In this document: in pieces, positions 51,768 to 58,800 of the stretch
How the letters are laid out: every line of letters starts with the position of its first letter
Numbering within the stretch: the first letter of the stretch is position 1
Assembly (NCBI GenBank): GCA_043818395.1
Contig: JBDRFZ010000001.1
Coordinates: forward strand, 24,115 to 88,114
Length of the DNA stretch: 64,000 bases
Reading direction: 5' to 3'
Source: JBDRFZ01 sp043818395
GTDB taxonomy: Bacteria; Patescibacteriota; Patescibacteriia; 2-12-FULL-60-25
Notes under the pieces: model-generated
The model's database searches: none
Seen by the model: the letters and a program-made list of their open reading frames with translations, nothing else
Told to the model about the DNA's origin: nothing
Program-made: the position numbers and the translations under genes

Positions 51768-52355
51768 ATGAGAGTAAGAAAAACCTGGTCAGTATTAATT
51801 GTTGCGGCATGTTTTTCGTTGTGTTTATCAATATTCGGAGTCGGACAGGCTTTAGCTGCTGAAACATGTGCCAGTGCGGTAACGAAAAAATTTGAAAACG
51901 TTGGTTATTCGATTACGTCAGGCTGTATAAAAGGTGGATGCGCTGAATGGATGAAGACGAATCCCGGAAAAGCAGAAATCGTTACGAACGGTACTTGCCC
52001 TAATCAGGGGGAAGAATGCTGTGCTCTTCATACGGATCCTCAAGATCCCTTAGCTAAAGCCGATCAATCACCCGCGGCGTCACTTGGAGCGAGTGAGTAT
52101 CCTAATCCTTTGGGTCAGGGTGTGAAAATATTTGATGTTATGGGTCGCGTGGTAAAAGCTTTTTTAGGTGTCATTGGAGCTGTTTCTTTACTTATTTTTA
52201 TCTACGGAGGCATTACGTATATGACGGCCGGCGGCGAAGAAAGCAGGGTGACCAAAGCTCGGGATGTGCTCAAATATGCTACCATTGGGTTAGTGGCCAT
52301 TGTTTTGGCTTACGCCGCGGTCAATTTTTTCATCAGCGCCCTGACCGGAACTTAA
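51768..52355 (+). CDS. T4SS-pilin-like protein 3
   Basis: A 195-residue protein. Signal peptide ending GVGQALAAE. A short ectodomain has six Cys (SGCIKGGCAEW, GTCPNQGEECC). The shared NPLGQGVKIFDVMGRVVKAFLG motif and two TM helices around YGGITYMTAGGEESRVTKARD follow. Very close to protein 2 in the membrane part, indicating recent duplication with ectodomain divergence. It starts 2 bp after the previous stop. Confidence 0.8.
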   Translation: MRVRKTWSVLIVAACFSLCLSIFGVGQALAAETCASAVTKKFENVGYSITSGCIKGGCAEWMKTNPGKAEIVTNGTCPNQGEECCALHTDPQDPLAKADQSPAASLGASEYPNPLGQGVKIFDVMGRVVKAFLGVIGAVSLLIFIYGGITYMTAGGEESRVTKARDVLKYATIGLVAIVLAYAAVNFFISALTGT

Positions 52356-52385
52356 TAGATCGTTTTAAGTGGAAAAGTTTTATAT

Positions 52386-53000
52386 ATGATTTATTTAAAG
52401 GATTTTAAAAAAATATTAGTTGGTACATCTTTAATGTTTTGTGTATTTTTTTTACCAGCCATAGCTAAAGCCGCTTTCACTGAAGGAGGTGCTTGCCCTA
52501 AAATGAAAGCTGAACAAGAGGAATTAATTAAAACAAATAAATCAACTAGTTCGATAACCTCAGCGGCTTGTAAAAAATTGGAGAATTGCGATCAAGATCA
52601 AAATTGCGCCCCCATGAGAGCGGATGAGGAATGTGGGGCAGAGATGACTTGCTGTGTTTGTTTTTCCGGCACAGCCAGAAAAGGAGAAACAGTCAATGAG
52701 CCCGTGGGGAGTGGTGCAGGTTTAATTTCCTTCAATAAACACACTTACATCGATCCCATGGGTGGAAAAACTATTCCTGCCATTGTGGCCGGTATAATTA
52801 GTACGGTTCTACCTGTTGTCGGTGCTGTATTTTTGATTATGTTTATCTATGGTGGTTTTTTATGGATGACGGCTGGTGGCGACGAAAGCAAAGTAAAAAA
52901 AGCACGTCAGACTTTGGTTAATACGGCCATCGGTATTTTAATTATCGTAGGCGCATACGCCATCGTCTCCAATATTTTAACAATCTTTAATCCTGGATAG
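52386..53000 (+). CDS. T4SS-pilin-like protein 4
   Basis: A 204-residue protein. Signal peptide ending AIAKAAF. The ectodomain has eight Cys (GGACPKM, ENCDQDQNCAPM, EECGAEMTCCVCF). The membrane part follows YIDPMGGKTIPAIVAGIISTVL with YGGFLWMTAGGDESKVKKARQ between two TM helices. It is the last gene of the first pilin-like block (50486-53000). Confidence 0.8.
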   Translation: MIYLKDFKKILVGTSLMFCVFFLPAIAKAAFTEGGACPKMKAEQEELIKTNKSTSSITSAACKKLENCDQDQNCAPMRADEECGAEMTCCVCFSGTARKGETVNEPVGSGAGLISFNKHTYIDPMGGKTIPAIVAGIISTVLPVVGAVFLIMFIYGGFLWMTAGGDESKVKKARQTLVNTAIGILIIVGAYAIVSNILTIFNPG

Positions 53001-53343
53001 GGGGTTAATGCTTGTTGTTTGTTATCCTGTACTAAAAGATCCTTCGATTCCGCTACGCTCCACTTAGGACGACAGCAATATCGTATACTATAAGCTTCGT
53101 GTTTCGCATTAGGCACGGCGCGCCGTGCTCTTACGTGCTCCGTGTTTTTGTCGTCCTGAGGCATCTGCCAAAAGCCGAAGGATCTTTTTCTTTTTTATGC
53201 CAAAAGAGCCTTCACTCCGTCGAACTTAGTTCAGGACAATAATTGAGATCGGGATCCGCATTCGCTTCTTTCAGGACGACGGGGAGGATTTTTTGCCAGC
53301 TGTCGCCTTCAGTCCACCAGTTTTTTTCTACCCGCTTTTTTCC
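53001..53343. repeat. Gene-free repeat field (GTCGTCC family and a degenerate REP)
   Basis: Several imperfect inverted copies of AAAAGATCCTTCGA...AGGACGACAG and its complement (53030-53070, 53148-53190), plus a degenerate GGCACGGCGCGCCGTGCTC at 53113-53131. I see no gene. The same family recurs at 54760-55200 and 57700-57775. Confidence 0.7.
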
Positions 53344-53372
53344 TCGACTCCATGTTGCATATTTGCTATGCT
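53344..53372 (+). promoter_or_regulatory. Possible promoter of the second pilin-like block
   Basis: TCGACT, 17 bp, TATGCT (53367-53372) preceded by TTTGC. The text TTTGCTAT..TTTGTA resembles the 57834 promoter. The -35 is weak. Confidence 0.35.
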
Positions 53373-53431
53373 TTGTATCATCACGAATACAAGAACGTGA
53401 ATCTTAAAAATGAAAGGAGGTGACAAATGAA

Positions 53432-53830
53432 ATGACGCAAACACAGAAAAAAATTGCTGGTTTGGCAGCATCGCTCGCGATCGCGGGAACGCTGGCTTTT
53501 CCGGCTTTGACAATGGCTACGGACGCGCTAAATACAAATGACCTCGGGGTCGGCGCTATCAGCTCTTCAATAAAATTAGGTTCAGGCGACATTAGGCAGA
53601 CGGCCGCCAGAATCATCAACGTAGCTTTGGGATTTTTGGGCATTATCGCCGTCGTCATCGTTCTCTTGGGCGGATTCAAATATATGATCGCCGGAGGTAA
53701 CGAAGACAAGACAGCCGAAGCTCGCAAATTGATCGTCTCGGGCATTATTGGTTTGGCAATTATTTTATCAGCCTGGGCAATTACCAGCTTCGTGATTTCA
53801 CGCTTAGTCACCGCAACACAAGAAGAATAA
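53432..53830 (+). CDS. T4SS-pilin-like protein 5, very strong SD
   Basis: A 132-residue protein. The perfect SD AAAGGAGGTGA (53413-53423) lies about 11 bp before ATG 53432, so this start is chosen over an in-frame GTG at 53420. The sequence is TQTQKKIAGLAASLAIAGTL (signal), then RQTAARIINVALGFLGIIAVVIVL and FKYMIAGGNEDKTAEARKLIVSGIIGLAIILSAWA: two TM helices flanking a short basic loop. No ectodomain Cys. Probably a major, highly translated subunit of the array. Confidence 0.8.
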   Translation: MTQTQKKIAGLAASLAIAGTLAFPALTMATDALNTNDLGVGAISSSIKLGSGDIRQTAARIINVALGFLGIIAVVIVLLGGFKYMIAGGNEDKTAEARKLIVSGIIGLAIILSAWAITSFVISRLVTATQEE

Positions 53831-53841
53831 GCGACCTCTTT

Positions 53842-54255
53842 ATGGAGCTTTCTAAAAAAATCATCACAACAATTACCGCGGTAGGCTTGGTGCTCGCGCC
53901 TTTGTCGGCTTATGCTCAAGTAACAGCTATTAAAGGCGGCTTGAGTACGGCTGCCGAAGGTGCTAAATACAGTACAAATGTTAGCCTGCCAACGATTATC
54001 GGTGGAATAATCGGAGCCGCTTTAAGCTTGCTGGGCATCGTCTTGCTTGGGATGTTGATCTACGGCGGCGTTCTTTGGATGACCGCTCAAGGAGAAGACA
54101 AAAAAGTAAAAGATGCCAAAGAGACCATTAAAAATGCGATCATTGGTTTGGTTATCGTGGTAATTGCTTATGCCTTGTCCGACTGGATACTTACTCAATT
54201 AGCCTCGGTCATGGGCAGTAATTCTGGTACGACCGCAACACCCCCGTCGAAATAA
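53842..54255 (+). CDS. T4SS-pilin-like protein 6
   Basis: A 137-residue protein. Signal peptide ending LSAYAQ. SLPTIIGGIIGAALSLLGIVLLGMLIYGG leads to WMTAQGEDKKVKDAKETIKNA, then the second TM helix (IIGLVIVVIAYALSDWIL). It is 11 bp after protein 5, with no separate SD, so it is likely coupled. Confidence 0.8.
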   Translation: MELSKKIITTITAVGLVLAPLSAYAQVTAIKGGLSTAAEGAKYSTNVSLPTIIGGIIGAALSLLGIVLLGMLIYGGVLWMTAQGEDKKVKDAKETIKNAIIGLVIVVIAYALSDWILTQLASVMGSNSGTTATPPSK

Positions 54256-54306
54256 TTCGCGGTTAGTAAATAAAAGTGTAAATCACAAAAATAATTCAAT
54301 TTGTTT

Positions 54307-54693
54307 ATGAAGCATTCTCTGAAAGTATGGGCTGTAACAGCGGGGACGGCTTTGGTTGCTCTGCCAGCTCAGGTCTTGGCAACATCCAATCCGTTTGACA
54401 CGGCAAAAAATCTTGCAGCGCAAACAGGTGGAGCGGCTGGAATTGAAGCGAATAAAGGACTCCCAGAGATCGTGGGAGGCATCATCAATGTTTTCCTGGG
54501 ATTCCTGGGAATAATATTCATGGTCCTGTTGCTCTACGCTGGATTTTTATGGATGACGGCTCAGGGAGAAGATGCCAAAGTAAAGAAAGCACGCGACATG
54601 ATAACACAAGCCGTTATCGGTTTGATTATCGTAGTAGCCGCTTTTGCTATCTCCAACTTCATCCTCGGATCGTTAGTCAACGTCTCGCAATAA
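54307..54693 (+). CDS. T4SS-pilin-like protein 7
   Basis: A 128-residue protein starting at ATG 54307. Signal peptide ending LPAQVLATS. LPEIVGGIINVFLGFLGIIFM leads to YAGFLWMTAQGEDAKVKKARD and a second TM helix (IGLIIVVAAFAISNFILG). Closely similar to protein 6. It is last in the array; a repeat field follows. Confidence 0.8.
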   Translation: MKHSLKVWAVTAGTALVALPAQVLATSNPFDTAKNLAAQTGGAAGIEANKGLPEIVGGIINVFLGFLGIIFMVLLLYAGFLWMTAQGEDAKVKKARDMITQAVIGLIIVVAAFAISNFILGSLVNVSQ

Positions 54694-55236
54694 AAGTTCG
54701 TTGCGCAACGAACCACAATCCCGCTCCTCAAAGGGCGGGATTGTGCTATCGCCAAAAGATCCTTTGATTCCGCTCCGCTCCGCTTTGCTCAGGACGACAG
54801 TCATTTGTCGTCCTAAGTTACTCATCTGTCGTCCCGAGCTTGTCGAGGGATCTTTTCCTTCTAATGTCAAAAGATCCTTCGACTCCGCTCCGCTTTGCTC
54901 AGGACGACAGAGACTTTCCGCTACGCTCCGCAGAGGACGACGGGGTTTCTCCACTCAGGACTGTTCACCACTCATCGTTCACCATTCCGTGCTCACTGCT
55001 CCGTGCTTTTGTCGTCCTGAGGCATATACCAAAAGCCGAAGGATCTTTTACGTTCCATAAAATACCAAAAGATCCTTCGACTCCGCTACGCTCCGCAGAG
55101 GACGACAGAGACTTTCCGCTCCGCTACGCAGAGGACGACGGTCCTCTGTCGTCTTAAATTCGTTTTCTGTCGTCCCGAGCTTGTCGAGGGATCTTTTCAT
55201 GCGCTCTTTAAAATTCCATGTGTTACCATCAATTAC
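54694..55236. repeat. Gene-free repeat field (GTCGTCC family)
   Basis: A hairpin ACAATCCCGC/GCGGGATTGT (54715-54744) may terminate the pilin transcript. Then about five tandem and inverted copies of AAAAGATCCTTCGACTCCGC ... CAGGACGACAG occupy 54760-55195, with a low-complexity CACTGCTCCGTGCT patch at 54958-55006. No gene is apparent. Confidence 0.75.
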
Positions 55237-56817
55237 ATGAAAATTAATATTAGAGCCTTGTTGATTTTTGCAATTTCCCTGCTCTGGTTTTCCATCCTGA
55301 TCCCTTGGAACGGCTTCGCAGACCCTGATGTTTTTTATCACGCTAAAATTTCTGAATTGATTTGGCACGGGGGACCGCTTCAAGCTTTCCCCTGGCTCGA
55401 TCTGACGCAGTTCGGCCGTAATTTCGCTGATCTGCATTTGGGATTTCATCTCATAGCCGCGCCGTTCGTTGGAGTTTTTGGAAAATTTTTCGGTCTTAGA
55501 TTGATTAGTGTTTTATTGGCCGCCGGTTTTATTACGATTTTCTTTTTATGTTTGCGTTGGCTTAAGATCCAATATGCATTATTTTGGACATCATTACTGC
55601 TTTTGACTCAGCCCTTACTCGTGAGAATCTTGCTCGGTAAGGCATCGCCGCTCGCACTCATTTGGTATTTTTTTGGCTTGACCGCAACCTGGAAAAGAAA
55701 ACCATGGTTGGTGGCTTTGATTGGTTTTTGTTTCGCGCTGTCCCACGGCGGGTGGGTTTTTTTAGCGGGCTCCATCGTCCTTTTGTCTTTAGGTAATTTT
55801 CTGTTCGACAAGATATCGAAAAATTTACCTTGGCGCGAATGTTTAAAAAGTATTTTTTGGGTGGAATTTTTGGCGGCGATCGTCGGCGCTTTAATGGCCT
55901 GGATTATACATCCGAATTTTCCAAATACGTTCTTGTTGGGTTTTACTCAAATCGTTTCAATCGGACTTAAAACTCCTCATAATCTGCTAATTGGCAGCGA
56001 ATGGCTTCCGGCTTCGGTTACGGGGATAATCGCTTCATTCGCTCCATGGATTATTGCTTGTATTTTAGGTCTAACGGGTTTACTGCTTGCGTCGAAGAAA
56101 GCGATTGATGAAAAAAACATGCGGCTGGTTGCTTCGTTCGGTTTCGTATTGGCTGCGATTTTTGCACTTACGTTAAAAAGCAAACGCAACGTAGAATATC
56201 TCGCGCCCGTTTTGGCCGTATGGTGCGCCGCCGTTTGGTCGCTCGTAGATATTCGCGCTTTTTACGCTATCGTCATTCCCATGGAAATGGGAATCCAGAG
56301 TAGAAAAGGATGGATTCCCGTTTTCACGGGAATGACAAAAAAGAAATTAGCGATTTTTGCCTGCATTGCATTCGGTGTAATTCTACTCGGTCGTCAGATT
56401 ACTGAAACTTGGACAGTATTTCATCCGGTCACTTATCCTGATGACGTATACGCAGAAACCATGTCTGCTATATCAGCGCGGGCTCTTCCGGGCGACCGCG
56501 TTTTTCATTCAAATTGGGATGAATTTCCTATGCTATTTGCCCAAGACGACCGTTTGCGTTACGTTTCAGGTCTGGATCCGACATTTTTGTATGCGGCTTC
56601 GTCCACTTTATCCGATCGCGTGCGAGATCTTACCTGGCCCATGACCACGTCTACGGCTGAAGAAGTATGGAGTTTGATCCACGATGATCTAAAAAGCAGA
56701 TTCGTTTTCATATCAAAGAAAAATCATGACAAGTTTCTCCAGCTTATCAGATCTGATGCGCGTTATATTCCGCTTGCCGATGCAAAGGATAGCGCCGCGT
56801 TTATGGTCCAAGAATGA
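55237..56817 (+). CDS. GT-C-type polytopic membrane glycosyltransferase-like protein
   Basis: A 526-residue protein with about ten TM helices. Following the first helix, GFADPDVFYHAKISELI provides the acidic D-x-D motif typical of GT-C lipid-linked sugar transferases (Stt3/PMT/ArnT class) in the first external loop. A soluble C-terminal domain of about 120 residues follows the last helix. A dispersed repeat inserted in frame encodes YAIVIPMEMGIQSRKGWIPV near residues 346-365. It overlaps or abuts the next GT2 gene, so the two probably act together in surface glycosylation. Confidence 0.75.
   Translation: MKINIRALLIFAISLLWFSILIPWNGFADPDVFYHAKISELIWHGGPLQAFPWLDLTQFGRNFADLHLGFHLIAAPFVGVFGKFFGLRLISVLLAAGFITIFFLCLRWLKIQYALFWTSLLLLTQPLLVRILLGKASPLALIWYFFGLTATWKRKPWLVALIGFCFALSHGGWVFLAGSIVLLSLGNFLFDKISKNLPWRECLKSIFWVEFLAAIVGALMAWIIHPNFPNTFLLGFTQIVSIGLKTPHNLLIGSEWLPASVTGIIASFAPWIIACILGLTGLLLASKKAIDEKNMRLVASFGFVLAAIFALTLKSKRNVEYLAPVLAVWCAAVWSLVDIRAFYAIVIPMEMGIQSRKGWIPVFTGMTKKKLAIFACIAFGVILLGRQITETWTVFHPVTYPDDVYAETMSAISARALPGDRVFHSNWDEFPMLFAQDDRLRYVSGLDPTFLYAASSTLSDRVRDLTWPMTTSTAEEVWSLIHDDLKSRFVFISKKNHDKFLQLIRSDARYIPLADAKDSAAFMVQE
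56272..56336. repeat. GTCATTCC-family repeat inserted in frame in a CDS
   Basis: GTCATTCCCATGGAAATGGG at the left and TTTTCACGGGAATGAC at the right, 65 bp. It adds about 22 residues (VIPMEMGIQ...PVFTGMT) to a cytoplasmic or loop segment without breaking the frame. Confidence 0.85.
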
Positions 56818-57640
56818 AATCGACAACAAGCCACGTGTTTTGATAACTATTCCCACCTGGAATGAGGAGATAGTAATTGGAAAAACTTTAGAGACGTTAA
56901 AAACGCGAATTCCGGTTTTATTGCCGCACCTGCAAGTCACGATCGAGGTCGCGGATAATGGCAGTACGGATAGAACTAGAGAAATAGTCGGTCAGTTTGT
57001 AGAATCGCGATATATTTCCGTCGACGCGCAAAATGAAACATATACGCAAAATATCGTAGGGGCACCGCGCGCGGTGCCCCTACGATGCGGCATGTCTCCG
57101 CGATGCATTCTTTTTGAGCTACACGAAAAAGGCAAAGGCATGGCAATCCGACGATCCTGGGAAAAACATCTAGCGGATTTCGATGTCCTGGCATTTATGG
57201 ATGCGGATTTAGCTTCCGATATTCAGGCTCTGCCGGATTTGTTCGATCCGATTATAAAAAACCAGGCAGACCTGGTTTGCGGTTCGCGGTTTGTAACGGG
57301 ATCAAAGGTTGAACGTAAAATTATTCGCGAAGCGGCCTCGCGTGTTTTTAATTTTTTACAAAAATTGATTCTGCACCTGCCGGTCAAAGATGCGCAGTGC
57401 GGGTTTAAGGCTATTTCCACAAAAGCCGCAAGAGAATTATTACCTTTTTGCGAGGAAGACACTTGGCTTTTGGATAGCGAGTTGTTGGCCTTGGCTGTAA
57501 AACGTAATTTTCGTATAGAGGAAATTCCCGTAGCCTGGGTAGAGTTTCGTGATCCACATCGGAAAAGTGCGGTCAGACTCTGGAAGAACGCTTTTAAATT
57601 TTTGCTGGGTTTAGCCAAGATAAGAGGGAGAGTCAAATAG
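56780..57640 (+). CDS. GT2-family glycosyltransferase (dolichyl-phosphate mannosyltransferase-like)
   Basis: About 286 residues from ATG 56780; an in-frame ATG at 56726 also exists, and both overlap the preceding gene. GT-A fold motifs: VLITIPTWNEEIVIGKTL, EVADNGSTDRTREIV (nucleotide binding) and AFMDADLASD (catalytic D-x-D). The later DAQCGFKAISTKAARELLPFCEEDTWLLDSELLALA matches the DPM/GtrB pattern. A 34-bp perfect palindrome (57054-57087) is inserted in frame, adding residues IVGAPRAVPLRC. It likely makes a lipid-linked sugar used by the upstream GT-C protein. Confidence 0.85.
   Translation: MQRIAPRLWSKNEIDNKPRVLITIPTWNEEIVIGKTLETLKTRIPVLLPHLQVTIEVADNGSTDRTREIVGQFVESRYISVDAQNETYTQNIVGAPRAVPLRCGMSPRCILFELHEKGKGMAIRRSWEKHLADFDVLAFMDADLASDIQALPDLFDPIIKNQADLVCGSRFVTGSKVERKIIREAASRVFNFLQKLILHLPVKDAQCGFKAISTKAARELLPFCEEDTWLLDSELLALAVKRNFRIEEIPVAWVEFRDPHRKSAVRLWKNAFKFLLGLAKIRGRVK
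57054..57087. repeat. 34-bp perfect palindrome (GTAGGGGCAC family) inside the GT2 gene
   Basis: ATCGTAGGGGCACCGCG meets its exact complement. The same family flanks and interrupts the transposase at 60.4-61.1 kb. Confidence 0.9.
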
Positions 57641-57697
57641 GCGCTAAGCACGAAGCACTGAATACAGAACATCGGAAATTGTATTGCAGGGGGTTTT

Positions 57698-57775
57698 GAG
57701 TTTTTGTCGTCCTGAGCCCTTCGGCTTTGCTCAGGGTAAACTCCGCATAGCGGAGTCGAAGGATCTTTTGGAGCT
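57698..57775. repeat. GTCGTCC-family repeat copy
   Basis: GTCGTCCTGAGCCCTTCGGC ... GGAGTCGAAGGATCTTTT, the same element as in the two repeat fields around the pilin-like genes. Confidence 0.75.
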
Positions 57776-57810
57776 TAATTCGAGCCAGGTCGTGATTAAA
57801 CCCGCATTCC

Positions 57811-57848
57811 TTGACAAAATGCCCATTTTTTGCTATATTTGTACGTTC
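57811..57848 (+). promoter_or_regulatory. Strong sigma70-type promoter with conserved downstream element
   Basis: TTGACA (57811-57816), 17 bp, TATATT (57834-57839), then TGTACGTTC. The block TTGACAAAATG...TGCTATATTTG is almost the same as at 61651. Confidence 0.9.
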
Positions 57849-57940
57849 TTCGAACGAGTTGCGGCATGGTGTCGTAACTAAATCGGGGGGCGTGAACATC
57901 GACAATTTATACCCGTCGTAATGACGGGGGGAGTTTGAAA

Positions 57941-58789
57941 ATGACGCGCAGACGCGTACCAACAGGACAGCAGGGTCAGTCGCGAGATGTGGATCTCGCG
58001 ACTAGCAATGATATCGGCCTTAGGTTTGCCAGTAATCTGGTTCAGATTGCTGGCGATAGGATTGGAAGCAGGATCGACGGCGACGTGGCTCATCGCATTC
58101 GCGCTGCGGTCGAGGAAGCTGTGGGTCCGGCCGGCGCCAACGTTTTGGTTGCCGGCGCGGCCGCATGGCTGCAGGTGCCGCAGTTTCTCAAGACCGCGCT
58201 GGTGCGGCAGGGCGTGCCGCCTGAGGTAGTGGCGCTTATGGACGAAGGTCTGGATAGCGTGATCCATGGGATCACTCGTGCTCATCAGAACGGTCGTTTG
58301 ACCGGTCGCGACATGGACGCGGCATTCGTTTCCACAACCAGCCGCGTACCGGATCTGGAGCGTGAGATCACGTTCCAGGACGCTATCGCATCCTTGTCCT
58401 CTGATAAGCAGATCGTCTTTCAACAGAAATACGCTTTGCTAATTCAGCAGGGCGAAGAAGTGAAAGTCAGATTCGCGGCGTACGGCGGCGTGCGCAAACA
58501 GCGTCAGGCGCTCATGAATGTGGTTCATGCACTCATCGCGCTTGATCCCATTGCCTGGCTTCCGCATCTCGAGTTGACGCTCGGGGCGGCCAAAGCTTCC
58601 ACCACCGCTACCGCGGCCGGTGGGATCAAATCGCTGCTTGGCAAGTTGACCGACGCCGTGGTCGGGGCGGCCAAAAGTATCAACGACCCGATAACCTCGG
58701 AAGAGAAAGCTCGGCTCGATGAGCGTCGAGATCAAGCGCAAACAGAATCAGACAATATCAAAGCCAGGCGCCGAAATAGGACCTGGTAA
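57941..58789 (+). CDS. GC-rich orphan, alpha-helical, unknown function
   Basis: A 282-residue protein starting at ATG 57941 with GGGGGGAG 8 bp upstream; a TTG six bases earlier is in frame but less likely. Basic N-terminus (MTRRRVPTGQQGQSRD), then Ala/Val-rich helices (IRAAVEEAVGPAGANVLVAGAAAWL) that may be amphipathic, and a charged C-terminal tail (EEKARLDERRDQAQTESDNI). No signal peptide and no recognised family. It is followed after 11 bp by the membrane protein at 58801, so they form an operon under the 57811 promoter. Confidence 0.75.
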   Translation: MTRRRVPTGQQGQSRDVDLATSNDIGLRFASNLVQIAGDRIGSRIDGDVAHRIRAAVEEAVGPAGANVLVAGAAAWLQVPQFLKTALVRQGVPPEVVALMDEGLDSVIHGITRAHQNGRLTGRDMDAAFVSTTSRVPDLEREITFQDAIASLSSDKQIVFQQKYALLIQQGEEVKVRFAAYGGVRKQRQALMNVVHALIALDPIAWLPHLELTLGAAKASTTATAAGGIKSLLGKLTDAVVGAAKSINDPITSEEKARLDERRDQAQTESDNIKARRRNRTW

Positions 58790-58800
58790 AGGAGTCAGAA

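Noticed and set aside
54701..55157. Open frames reading KDPSTPLRSAQDD-type text
   Set aside because: Translated GTCGTCC repeats, with no SD or family.
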